Both the position numbers and the translations under genes were made by a program. DNA of 61,071 bases from Rhodopila globiformis (GTDB lineage Bacteria; Pseudomonadota; Alphaproteobacteria; Acetobacterales; Acetobacteraceae). The stretch is from assembly GCF_002937115.1 (NCBI RefSeq), contig NZ_NHRY01000223.1:1-61071 (forward strand), written 5' to 3'. This document shows, one piece after another, positions 8,156 to 15,981 of this stretch. A model generated the notes under the pieces. The model was not told the DNA's origin and made no database searches. It was given only the letters and a program-made list of their open reading frames with translations. Position 1 is the stretch's first letter; every line of letters starts with the position of its first letter.

Positions 8156-8279
8156 ACGGTGAGGCAACGGACCGGGCGCCAAATCCTTCTCCAACCGGTG
8201 CCCTATCCTGATAGCCATGCGGCGTAGCCCGGCCCGGACAGGACGCTGTCCCGGCTGGGCCGCCTTGGACGCCTTGGAC

Positions 8280-8660
8280 CTACCGGCCGGTCGCCGCGCC
8301 GGCTCCGTTCAGCCCCTCGCCGGTACTGCCAGCGGTACTGCCGGCGGCGGCTGTGCGGCCCGTGGTCATGCGCGCGCCGGGCATCCCGGCGCCGCCCATC
8401 CTGCCGGCGCCAGCCATCCCGTTGTTCATGCCGCCGGCGCCACGACCGGCGCTGTTCATGCCGCCGGCACCCATGTGGCCTGCCCCCATGTGGCCGGCAC
8501 CGCCCATGCCCGCACCGCCCATGCCCGCACCGCCCATGCCGGCGGCGCCACCACCAGCGCCGGCACCACCAGCGCCGCCGCCAGCCTGGGCCAGGGCCAC
8601 GGAAACCGGCGCCGCAACCAGCGACAGCGCCAGAAGAAAAGCCTGAGTTGTCCTGATCAT
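8280..8660 (-). CDS. Secreted Gly/Ala/Met-rich protein
   Basis: This 126-residue protein starts with a clear Sec signal peptide (MIRTTQAFLLALSLVAAPVS, cleavage likely after VALAQA near residue 25). The mature part is extremely low-complexity: GGGAGGAGAGGG, then MGGAGMGGAG-type repeats with HMGAGHMGAGGMN. Such Met/Gly/His-rich exported proteins may bind metal (copper) or be structural; this is inference. The ATG at 8660 is chosen because the signal peptide begins there. Sequence upstream in the same frame belongs to the decayed antitoxin region. Confidence 0.6.
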   Translation of the reverse strand: MIRTTQAFLLALSLVAAPVSVALAQAGGGAGGAGAGGGAAGMGGAGMGGAGMGGAGHMGAGHMGAGGMNSAGRGAGGMNNGMAGAGRMGGAGMPGARMTTGRTAAAGSTAGSTGEGLNGAGAATGR

Positions 8661-8865
8661 CGCGTATTCCTCTCTCCGGTCGCCGTCGTGGCGACCTTGG
8701 ACACCTGAACGCACCGACCGGGTGGCGCCGTTCATGCCGCCGGCGAGCCTCACGAGAATTCGCTTCAAGAGACCCGGTCCGTGCCGGTACGGGCCGCGCT
8801 GACCGGCGCGCCGCGGCGATCGCCTGCGCTGGATTTGCCCCGGCCACCGCCGGAGACTGCCCCGC

Positions 8866-9062
8866 TTAGGGCCATGCAGCCGAAATCGCGTCCACAAACG
8901 CCTGTTCGCGTTGCGCCACAGCGGCGGATTGCCTGCGCGCTTCATCCGCGAGAGCCGGTGACCGCGTACCGGCACCCATATCCGCGCCAGGCGGAGCCCC
9001 TGCCGCCTGACCCTGTAGCGGTGCTTTCGCAGGTCGCCTCGTGATGGACGGACCGTCGCCAT
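8866..9062 (-). pseudogene. DUF3018 (MazE-like) antitoxin, frameshifted
   Basis: Starting at an ATG at 9062, the frame reads KHRYRVRRQGLRLARIWVP, the N-terminal signature of DUF3018 antitoxins. It then loses the family pattern. Shifting one base near 8970 restores GTRSPALADEARRQSAAVAQ...FVDAISAAWP and a TAA at 8866. The family normally has IWVPDTR; here the codon after IWVP lacks one base (CCG-GT-ACG). One deleted nucleotide therefore breaks the gene, and the repaired protein would be 65 residues. No intact MazF-type toxin follows. Confidence 0.75.
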
Positions 9063-9139
9063 GGTTTCTTCCGTTCCCGGTAGAATTACTGTGACCCGTT
9101 CCAGTCGAGCCGGCAAAGGCCGCTCATCCGACGATGAAA

Positions 9140-9220
9140 AACCAAATGGCTCTTGTCGGGTTCCGGGGTGGTCGGGTGAGGCGTTTCACCGCCCCGAAAT
9201 CCAATAAGAGCCAACCAAAT
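9140..9220. mobile_element. 65-bp MITE with 8-bp target duplication (ISL3-like ends)
   Basis: The element 9148-9212 begins GGCTCTT and ends AAGAGCC. It folds almost completely on itself: about 26 bp of imperfect arms around a smaller GGTGA...TCACC hairpin. It is flanked on both sides by the identical octamer AACCAAAT (9140-9147 and 9213-9220). An 8-bp A+T-rich duplication and GGCTCTT-type ends are features of ISL3-family elements, so this is probably a non-autonomous derivative. The family assignment is from memory of those end sequences. Confidence 0.8.
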
Positions 9221-9364
9221 AAACGTCTGGTCCCGCAAATGCGCTGGCTCTCTTCGATGCTACTGCAGCGAAATTCGGCCTGCACCGGCCACACGCCCTC
9301 CCGTCACTGACAGAGTCCCGTGAAGAGGTGCCGGGGTCCCGCGAAAAACTGGCGCGGACCTGCC

Positions 9365-10135
9365 CTACCCCAGCCTTGGGTCCGGCACGCGCGCCGCCAC
9401 CAGGACGTCGACCGCCCGGGCGCCGGCGGCCAGCAGCGCCGCGGCGCAGGCGTTCGCCGTCGCGCCCGAGGTCATGACGTCGTCAACCAGCAGCACGGTC
9501 TGGCCGGCGATGCGCAATCGGCGCGCGGGCCGCACTGCCACCGCATTGGCCAGTTCCCGCTCCCGCTCCCCGGGCGACTTGTGCTCCAACGGCGCGGTCG
9601 GGCGGGTGCGCCGCAGGCCGTCCGGCAGCACCGGCCGATCGGCAAGGCGGCCGACCGCCAGGGCCAGTACAGCCGCCTGGTTGTACTTGCGATGAAACAA
9701 TCGCCGCCGGTGCAGCGGCACCGGCACCAGCACGTCCGCCCGCGCCAGCAGATCCTGCCCCGCCCGCGCCAACATCGGCGCCAGCACCGGCGCCAGTTCC
9801 AGCCGATCGGCGTGCTTCAGGGGCAGGATCAGGCGGCGGGCGTGCTCGTCATAGCGCAGCGCCGCCCGCGCCTGGCGAAACAGCGGCGGATGCTCCCGGC
9901 AGGCCGGGCACAGCGCCTCGTCGCCGCCCTGCCCGGCCGAGGCGAACGGCACGCCGCAACGCAGGCACAGCGGCGGGCCGACGAAGCCGGTGCGGCCGAA
10001 GCAGCGCGGGCATAACTGGCCGTGGATCTCGACCGGCTCGTCGCAGGCCGGGCAGCGCGGCGGCAGCAGGAAATCCAGCGCCAGCCGCCCGCCGTGGCGT
10101 AGCCGATCGGCGAGGCCGTGGTCAGGCGACGGCAT
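9365..10135 (-). CDS. comF: ComF family protein
   Basis: This 256-residue protein has the two-part ComF layout. An N-terminal zinc-finger region (CPAC at about 28, CPRC, CLRCG, CPAC) is followed by a phosphoribosyltransferase-like domain with the PRPP-loop motif VLLVDDVMTSGAT at about residue 212. ComF proteins are linked to DNA uptake and recombination of incoming DNA in competent bacteria; in other bacteria the role is less certain. Its start codon overlaps the last 14 bases of the rhodanese gene upstream, so the two are translationally coupled. The MITE lies just downstream of its stop. Confidence 0.88.
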   Translation of the reverse strand: MPSPDHGLADRLRHGGRLALDFLLPPRCPACDEPVEIHGQLCPRCFGRTGFVGPPLCLRCGVPFASAGQGGDEALCPACREHPPLFRQARAALRYDEHARRLILPLKHADRLELAPVLAPMLARAGQDLLARADVLVPVPLHRRRLFHRKYNQAAVLALAVGRLADRPVLPDGLRRTRPTAPLEHKSPGERERELANAVAVRPARRLRIAGQTVLLVDDVMTSGATANACAAALLAAGARAVDVLVAARVPDPRLG

Positions 10136-11726
10136 CGGCCTCGCCCGGGACACCGAACGCCACGGTCCCGTCGCGCTCGATCTGGTGCACCAGGTCGATT
10201 TCCCAGGACAGGTAGGCGTGCATCGCCGCCTCGACGCCAGCGTTGCGGTCATACGGCCGCAGGTAAAAATCGATGCAGGCCTCGTCGGGCGGCGTGGCGC
10301 GGTCCTTGACCAGGGGACGGCCGAACGCGTGCCAGGCCTCGGTGCCGCCTTCCAGCACGTGCACCTGCGCCGTGGTGAGCGTCCTGGCCTCCGGCACCGC
10401 CAGCCGCGCCAGCAGGCCGTCCGGCGAGGTGAGCACGACGTGGCCGGCGGCGGAAAGCTGCCCCCGCAGCGGCTCCAGCCGCCCGCGTATGCCCCAGATC
10501 GCGCCGGGGATGTGGCCCTCGCGGAACTCAATGCTGCGGGCCAGGTCCAGCACAACGGTACGGGCGGCGCTGTCGAGCAGGCGGACGCAGGCGCTGACGT
10601 CGATCAGGTCCACCGGCGCGCCCAGTTCCGGCACCGGGACCACGGCGGGGGCGGTGGTGCGGACCGCTTCCAGCCCGCCCTCGACGACGAAGACGTCGCG
10701 GTGGCCCATCTGGCGCAGCCACGCGGCAGTCATGCGGGCGCGCACGCCAGTGTCGTCGACCAGCACGATGCGGGCGTTGCGCACGCCGATCCACTGGTCG
10801 GTGGCCTGGACCAGCTGGCCGCCGGGGGCGTTGCGGCTGCCGGGACGGTGGCCGGCGCGGAACTCCGCCGGGTCGCGCACGTCCAGCACATACAGCGTGC
10901 GGTCGGGATCGTCCTCGAACCGGGACAGGTCGAGGGGCCCGATGACGCCGACGCCGGAGTGCTCGGCGAAGGCCTGGGCGCGCTTCAGCGCCAGCGAGGT
11001 GGTCTTCGGCGTGCCCGGCTGGTATTTGTCGGTGCGGCCGCGGTCGCAGCGCAGCCCGGCCAGCTCCCATCCCATCGTGCCGTTGCGCAGCGCCACCACC
11101 TTGTTGGGGATGCCGGCGCGGCGCAGGCTCTCGGCGCCCAGGATGCTGCGGGTGCGGCCAGCGCAGTTGACCACCACGAGGGTCTTCGGGTCGGGCGCGA
11201 TGTCGCCGATGCGATAGACCAGTTCGCCGCCCGGCACGCTGATCCCGGTGGGGATCGACATGCGGGTGAACTCCTCCATGGTGCGGCTGTCCAGCACCAC
11301 CATGTCGCGGCCGGAATCGATCCAGGCTTTCAGCTCCCGCGCATCGACGCTTTCGGTGCCGAAGTGGTGCTCCACCCATTCGCCGAACGCCTTGGAGGGG
11401 ACGTTGACGCCGCTGAACAGCTCGTAGCCGGCGGCTTCCCAGGCCGGGGTGCCGCCGTCCAGGACGGAGACGTCGGTAAAGCCGACGGATTCCAGCCATG
11501 CCGCCAGGCTTTCCGCGACGCCGCGCCCGTCATCGACGCAGCAGGCCCGCACCGACTGGCGCGGCGCCAGTGCCCGGACGCGCATTTCCCGGCGCGCCAG
11601 GCCGCACGGCACTGCCCAGAACAGGTGCGAGGCGCCGAACTCCCCATCCTCGCGGGCGTCCAGCAGGGCGAGTTCCTCCCCGTCGGTGATCCAGCTGCGC
11701 AATGTCTCGGCGGTGATGCGTTTCAT
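10122..11726 (-). CDS. Rhodanese-domain sulfurtransferase, four tandem domains
   Basis: This 534-residue cytosolic protein contains four rhodanese-like repeats. Domain 1 starts ELALLDAREDGEF, domain 2 DMVVLDSRTMEEF, domain 3 LYVLDVRDPAEFRAGH and domain 4 TVVLDLARSIEFREGHIPGA. Only domain 2 has the active-site Cys (VVVNCAGRTRS, about residue 188). The loops in domains 1, 3 and 4 read ACCVDDGRG, LVDDTGVR and LTSPDG, with no Cys at that position in 3 and 4. It should transfer sulfane sulfur; the other domains may be structural. It overlaps comF downstream and is divergent from the methyltransferase at 11810. Confidence 0.88.
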   Translation of the reverse strand: MKRITAETLRSWITDGEELALLDAREDGEFGASHLFWAVPCGLARREMRVRALAPRQSVRACCVDDGRGVAESLAAWLESVGFTDVSVLDGGTPAWEAAGYELFSGVNVPSKAFGEWVEHHFGTESVDARELKAWIDSGRDMVVLDSRTMEEFTRMSIPTGISVPGGELVYRIGDIAPDPKTLVVVNCAGRTRSILGAESLRRAGIPNKVVALRNGTMGWELAGLRCDRGRTDKYQPGTPKTTSLALKRAQAFAEHSGVGVIGPLDLSRFEDDPDRTLYVLDVRDPAEFRAGHRPGSRNAPGGQLVQATDQWIGVRNARIVLVDDTGVRARMTAAWLRQMGHRDVFVVEGGLEAVRTTAPAVVPVPELGAPVDLIDVSACVRLLDSAARTVVLDLARSIEFREGHIPGAIWGIRGRLEPLRGQLSAAGHVVLTSPDGLLARLAVPEARTLTTAQVHVLEGGTEAWHAFGRPLVKDRATPPDEACIDFYLRPYDRNAGVEAAMHAYLSWEIDLVHQIERDGTVAFGVPGEADAVA

Positions 11727-11809
11727 GATTGCACCTTATAGTTGTAACTTCCTGTCAAGCCGAGTGTGACGTCTTCACAATCCATGTAGGTCGGCGCACA
11801 TGCCGTTCC

Positions 11810-12607
11810 ATGGACCCGCTTCTCGTATTTGATCGCGCCGCCGTGCGCCGCCACCGTGACCGGGCGGCGCGCACCGTGGGCCAGGTGGCGGACGTGCTGC
11901 GCGACGCGGCCGAGCGCCTGCTGGACCGCCTGGACGACACCACCCGCCAGTTCTCGGATGCGCTGGACGTTGGCGGCCGCGGCATCGTCGCGCCGCTGCT
12001 GCGCCAGCGGGGCATCGGCGTGGTCAGCAGCGACCTGTCGGCGGCGATGGCGGCGCGCAGTGGCGCTCCCGACGGGGGCATCTGCGTCGTGGCGGACGAG
12101 GAGTTCCTGCCATTCGCCCCCGCGAGCTTCGACCTGGTCGTCTGCAGCCTGTCGCTGCACTGGATCAACGACCTGCCGGGGGCGCTGATCCAGCTGCGCC
12201 GGGCGCTGCGTCCGGGCGGGTTGCTGCTCGCCAGCCTGCCGGCGCTGGGCACCCTGGCCGAACTGCGCGGCGCGCTGACCGAGGCCGAGGATGCGGTTAT
12301 GGGCCGGGTCTCGCCGCGGGTGTCGCCGTTCCCCGAGTTGCGGGACTGCGCGCACCTGCTGCAGCGGACGGGCTTCGCGCTGCCGGTGGCGGACGTGGAG
12401 GAGATCCGGATGCTCTACGCCAATCCGCTCGCGCTGCTGACCGAGCTGCGGGCGGCGGGCGAGAGCAACGCGATCCGCGAACGGGCGCGCACGGTGCCGG
12501 ACCGGACCCTGTTCCCGGCGGCGCTGGCGCGGCTGCCGGTGCAGGACGGGCGGGTGGCGGTGACGCTGCGCATGGCGGTGATGACGGGCTGGGCGCCGGA
12601 GGCCTGA
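11810..12607 (+). CDS. SAM-dependent methyltransferase, NDUFAF5/BioC-like
   Basis: This 265-residue class I methyltransferase has motif I degenerated to DALDVGGRG (about residue 45). It also has the FDLVVCSLSLHWINDLPGAL segment (about 110-125) and LRPGGLLLASLPALGTLAEL, typical of the BioC/NDUFAF5 branch. In alphaproteobacteria this branch often sits near comF, as here. Mitochondrial NDUFAF5 hydroxylates an Arg of complex I, so the acceptor need not be a small molecule. The ATG at 11810 begins the conserved MDPLLVFDR; the frame upstream is not family-like. Substrate uncertain. Confidence 0.82.
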   Translation: MDPLLVFDRAAVRRHRDRAARTVGQVADVLRDAAERLLDRLDDTTRQFSDALDVGGRGIVAPLLRQRGIGVVSSDLSAAMAARSGAPDGGICVVADEEFLPFAPASFDLVVCSLSLHWINDLPGALIQLRRALRPGGLLLASLPALGTLAELRGALTEAEDAVMGRVSPRVSPFPELRDCAHLLQRTGFALPVADVEEIRMLYANPLALLTELRAAGESNAIRERARTVPDRTLFPAALARLPVQDGRVAVTLRMAVMTGWAPEA

Positions 12608-13096
12608 GGGTTCGTCAGGCGATGGTCGTCCCTCCGGCGTTGGTCGATGGTCGTCCCTCTATCGTCATGGCCGGGCGTGTCCCGGCCATCTGCGCTTCGA
12701 CGGTGGGGGGCGGATGGCCGGGACACGCCCTACGGGATGCACAGATCTCGGAAACGGTCCGCCGCTGCGTTTCCCTTTCGTCATGGCCCGGCTTGTCCGG
12801 GCCACCTATTCCAGCACGTGTGCCGCGACAGGTGGCCCGGACAAGCCGGGCCATGACGATGGGGGAACGCTCTTGGCGCCCGGGCAAGCACTTGATTTTA
12901 CGGTCATTTCCCACTCGTTTCCAGGATGTGTGCATTGCGTAGGGACACGCCCGGCCATGACGGTGAGAGAACGGCCGCGGTGAGGCAACGGCCGCTCCCA
13001 TTTTCCGCCGTCGCGGTGCCGGCTTCCCCGTCCGGCGTTGACGCTGCCCACCCGCCTGCCGACTATGCCGCGCGAAGCAGAACACAGGAGCGTCCA
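12608..13096. repeat. REP palindrome cluster
   Basis: No gene. Successive inverted REP pairs are seen: 12663-12730 (loop GTGT type), 12783-12856 (GGCCCGGCTTGTCCGGGCC type, arms separated by a spacer with CCAGCACGTGTGCCGCG) and a half element ending CCGGCCATGACGG near 12962. The motif ATGCACAGATCTCGGAAACG at 12738-12757 and its relative near 12902-12945 (TTTCCAGGATGTGTGCAT) accompany the REPs. AGGAG at 13086-13090 serves the next gene. Confidence 0.75.
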
Positions 13097-14173
13097 ATGC
13101 CCGTCAGGGTCATCGGCATGATCGGCGTCGCGCCCCCGGCCGGCACCGCGCTGCACGTCATCGGCGGCGGCGTCTCACCGGGCTTCCTGGGCGAATTCGC
13201 GCAGGCGCACGAGCAGGCGGGCTTCGATCTCGTGCTGGTTGGCTACTACTCTTCCTCGGCCGAGGGCTTCGCCGTTGCCGCCTGTGCCGCCGCGCAGACC
13301 ACGCGCCTGGGCTACGTGGTCGCCCACCGGCCGGGCCTGGTGGCGCCGACGCTCGCGGCCCGCACCATTGCCACCTTCGACGCGCTGTGGGGCGGGCGGC
13401 TCGCGGTGCACATCATCGCCGGCAACAGCGACGAGGACATGCAGCGCGACGGCGACTTCACGCCGAAGGAGGAACGCTACGAGCGGGCGGCGGAATACCT
13501 GGATGTGATGCGCCGCGCCTGGACCTGCGCCGAGCCGTTCGACCACAACGGCCGCTTCTACCGGGTCCGCAACGTCTTCCCCGACGTGCGCCCGGTGCAG
13601 CGTCCTTATCCGGAGCTGCTGTTCGGCGGCTCCTCCCCCGGCGCGCTGGCAATGGGCGCGCAGCACTGCGACACCTTCGCGATGTTCGGCGAGCCATTGG
13701 CCGAGACCGCCGAGCGCATGGCGGCCTTCCGCCGCCTGGCCGAGGGCTTCGGCCGGCCGGCGCCGAAGTTCAACATCTCGTTCCGGCCGATCATCGGCCG
13801 CACCGAGGGCGAGGCATGGGACAAGGCGCGCGGCATCCTCGCCAACCTGAAGGGGGCGCCGCCGCACCCGCGCGGGCAGGACCAGTCCGGCAAGCGCCTT
13901 GTGGACCTGGCCGCCCGGGGCGACATCCACGATGAGCGGCTGTGGATGCCGGTCGCGGCGCTGTCCGGCGGCAAGGGCAACACCTCCTGCCTCGTCGGCA
14001 CGCCGGAGCAGGTGGCCGAGGCGATGCTGAAATACTACCGGATGGGCGTCGCCTCGTTCCTGATGCGCGGCTTCGACCCGCTGGACGACGCGAAGGACTA
14101 TGGGCGGGAGCTGATCCCGCGCCTGAAGGCCGGCGCGCTGGCGATCGACCGGGAGGCGACGCTGGCCGCCTGA
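13097..14173 (+). CDS. LLM class flavin-dependent oxidoreductase (SsuD-like)
   Basis: This 358-residue protein is a luciferase-like TIM-barrel monooxygenase. The alkanesulfonate monooxygenase branch is indicated by LGYVVAHRPGLVAPTLAART, HIIAGNSDEDMQRDGDF with KEERYERAAEYLDVMRRAW, and the C-terminal SCLVGTPEQVAEAMLKYYRMGVASFLMRGF. It should use reduced FMN and oxygen, possibly on a sulfonate; the substrate is not certain. The ATG at 13097 has AGGAG 6 bases upstream. No flavin reductase or sulfonate transporter gene adjoins it, so it is a stand-alone gene between repeat regions. Confidence 0.87.
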   Translation: MPVRVIGMIGVAPPAGTALHVIGGGVSPGFLGEFAQAHEQAGFDLVLVGYYSSSAEGFAVAACAAAQTTRLGYVVAHRPGLVAPTLAARTIATFDALWGGRLAVHIIAGNSDEDMQRDGDFTPKEERYERAAEYLDVMRRAWTCAEPFDHNGRFYRVRNVFPDVRPVQRPYPELLFGGSSPGALAMGAQHCDTFAMFGEPLAETAERMAAFRRLAEGFGRPAPKFNISFRPIIGRTEGEAWDKARGILANLKGAPPHPRGQDQSGKRLVDLAARGDIHDERLWMPVAALSGGKGNTSCLVGTPEQVAEAMLKYYRMGVASFLMRGFDPLDDAKDYGRELIPRLKAGALAIDREATLAA

Positions 14174-14872
14174 CCGGCCTCCTGCCGCCGGCGTTCCGGA
14201 TCAGCACCGCAGCTGCGGCGGAAAAGGCGACGCGTCGGCTCGCGGCGAAGCGACAAGCGAACGATCCCGCGCCGGCACAGGCGCTGGTCAGGATCGGCAG
14301 CGGATCGACGGCCAGGCAAGCTTCAGCAGGGCGCCGAAGCCGTTGCAGGCCGCAGGCTTCCGGCGGCCATCATCGCGCCCAGCCACGCCATCGTCTTCTG
14401 TGCCTGGGCGAGAGTCATATAGCGCGATACGTACCGCCGCTGTCCGTCCAGCCCTACGGCGACGACGGCCCATGCATCGATTATGAAGCCCTGCTCCGAC
14501 ACGATTTCGTACGATGTCATGGCGTGGACATAGCACGGCTGGTCGCGCCGCGCACGCGCGAATCATTCCGCGTCCTCGTGGCGGGGCATCGGGCCTGCGG
14601 CAGGCACAGAGCTCAGAAACCACTGGAAAGTCAGAGGCTTGCCCGGCGGCGGAATACGTTCCTACATCGTCATGATACGGCTTGTCCGCATGGGCGCTCG
14701 CTGAGGGAGACAGGGCCGGGCACCAAATCCTTCTCCAGCCGTCGCCCTATCCTGATACGTATGGGGACACGCCCCGGCCACGACGATAGAGCAACGACCG
14801 CACGCCATGCCGTCGCAGGTGGTTGCAAATCCGCAGGTGAACCGCTATATCCTGCAAAACAGGAGGTCACCC
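14174..14872. other. Intergenic region with REP fragments
   Basis: About 700 bases. One possible small ORF is listed separately (14323-14520). REP-like fragments lie near 14667-14700 and 14760-14790. A 46-base segment at 14715-14765 (CACCAAATCCTTCTCCAGCC, then CCCTATCCTGATA) matches 8165-8215, giving a second interspersed repeat type. The promoter and AGGAGG site (14861-14866) of the toxin-antitoxin pair are at the right end. Confidence 0.55.
14323..14520 (-). CDS. Possible small hypothetical protein, 65 aa
   Basis: This frame encodes a protein-like sequence with alternating strands and a helix (IVSEQGFIIDAWAVVAVGLD, then RRYVSRYMTLAQAQKTMAWL). It is less low-complexity than neighbouring frames. 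No convincing ribosome site precedes the ATG at 14520, so expression is uncertain. No family recognised. Confidence 0.4.
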   Translation of the reverse strand: MTSYEIVSEQGFIIDAWAVVAVGLDGQRRYVSRYMTLAQAQKTMAWLGAMMAAGSLRPATASAPC

Positions 14873-15271
14873 ATGTCGGCTGTCCGCGAACCCGTCCGCG
14901 CCGCCCCGCCGCGCATAGACCCGCTCGCGGCGCTGCGCGGCTTCTTCCACATCATGGACGCCTGGCGCGCCACCGCTGAGGAAGCCCGCATCATCCTCGG
15001 CGCGCCGGCTGAGCGGACCTACTACGCCTGGCGCGCCGGCACGGCCGTGCGGGTGCCGGCCGACACGCTCCGGCGCATCGGCTACGTCGCCGGCGTCTAC
15101 AAGGCGCTGCAGATCCTCTATGCCGATCCGCACACCGCCGACGACTGGGTCAGGCGGCCGAACCGCGCGCTGGGCGGGCAGACGCCGCTGCAGCGCATGT
15201 GCGCCGGGGACGTCACCGACCTGGCCGCCGTGCGGGACTACCTCGACGCCGCGCGGGCTCCCTGGAGCTGA
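14873..15271 (+). CDS. Xre/MbcA/ParS-type antitoxin of RES toxin
   Basis: This 132-residue protein pairs with the RES-domain toxin immediately downstream (17 bases). The C-terminal part holds the MbcA/ParS/Xre toxin-binding domain (about residues 75-130). It shows RIGYVAGVYKALQILYADPH and WVRRPNRALGGQTPLQRMCA, the pattern family members use to plug the toxin active site. The N-terminal half is the helix-turn-helix-like Xre region (EEARIILGAPAERTYYAWR). A strong AGGAGG at 14861-14866 precedes the ATG. By analogy it would also repress its own operon. Confidence 0.9.
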   Translation: MSAVREPVRAAPPRIDPLAALRGFFHIMDAWRATAEEARIILGAPAERTYYAWRAGTAVRVPADTLRRIGYVAGVYKALQILYADPHTADDWVRRPNRALGGQTPLQRMCAGDVTDLAAVRDYLDAARAPWS

Positions 15272-15288
15272 TCCACAGGAGCTGACCC

Positions 15289-15981
15289 TTGCCGGCACGC
15301 CGGATCGACTGGCCGCAGGCGTGGCGGATCATCGCCTCGCGCTATCCCCCCATCAACCTGTTCGAGCGCCTGACCCCCGACCCCGCGGTCTGGGACGCAC
15401 TGGTCGCCCTGGAGCAGATGACCAACCCGCGCGTCCGCGACGAAGTGGGCGAGATCGCGCTGGTCCCGCCTGGGGAGCGCGTGTCCGGCCCGGGCGCGAG
15501 CTACGTCATGGCGTCCTTCACCCACGTCAACCGCAAGGGCTCGCGCTTCAGCGACGGCAGCTTCGGCGTCTACTACGCCGCGGAAGGGCTGGAGACCGCC
15601 ATCGCCGAGACCGTCTTCCACTTCGAGGCCTACGCGCGGGACAGCAACGACCCGCCGCGCATGGAGGACATGCGGGTGCTCCTCGGCACGGCCGGCGGGG
15701 ATTTCGAGGATGTCGCCGCGCTGGACGAGCCGCAACGCTCGCAGGTGCTGGACCCCGGCGGCTATGCGGCGGCCCAGGCCTACGGGCGGGCGCTGCGCGA
15801 CGAGGGCGCCAGCGGCGTGGTCTATCCCAGCGTGCGGCACGCCGGCGGGACCTGCATCGGCGCGTTCAGGCCGCGTGCCGTCGGCATCCCGCGCCAGGAG
15901 CGCCACCTGAAGTACCACTGGAACGGCGAGCGCGTCGGCCGCTACTTTGATTACCTGCGGGATGCCTGGATCGACCTGTAG
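15289..15981 (+). CDS. RES-domain toxin (NAD+-depleting, MbcT-like)
   Basis: This 230-residue RES-family toxin should start at TTG 15289, with AGGAG 7 bases upstream. The family's named residues are visible: Arg in LFERLTPD, Glu in ETAIAETVFHFEAY and Ser in GVVYPSVRHAGG. The first two fall at about residues 26 and 104. Characterised members phosphorolyse or hydrolyse NAD+ and are neutralised by the Xre/MbcA partner encoded upstream. The reading frame is intact, so the module looks functional. The gene ends about 15 bases from the point where the adjacent pit relic loses homology. Confidence 0.92.
   Translation: MPARRIDWPQAWRIIASRYPPINLFERLTPDPAVWDALVALEQMTNPRVRDEVGEIALVPPGERVSGPGASYVMASFTHVNRKGSRFSDGSFGVYYAAEGLETAIAETVFHFEAYARDSNDPPRMEDMRVLLGTAGGDFEDVAALDEPQRSQVLDPGGYAAAQAYGRALRDEGASGVVYPSVRHAGGTCIGAFRPRAVGIPRQERHLKYHWNGERVGRYFDYLRDAWIDL

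Larger units (their letters stand above)
6726..8279. other. Gene-poor repeat region
   Basis: No convincing gene in about 1.55 kb. Around 6840-7000 the DNA is clearly richer in A+T than its surroundings. It contains the 17-nt palindrome ATGCTGCGCCGCAGCAT at 6903-6919. The rest holds REP-type palindromes (about 7600-7650 and 8085-8155), a large inverted-repeat element (7815-8030) and a CCCTATCCTGATA-type repeat that recurs near 14740. The open frames here are low-complexity Arg/Ala/Pro translations of repeats. Confidence 0.6.

Noticed and set aside
8660-8866. A MazF toxin remnant after the broken antitoxin
   Set aside because: Short words such as AVSGGGRGKS recall the MazF start in one frame, but nothing further matches; too weak to call.
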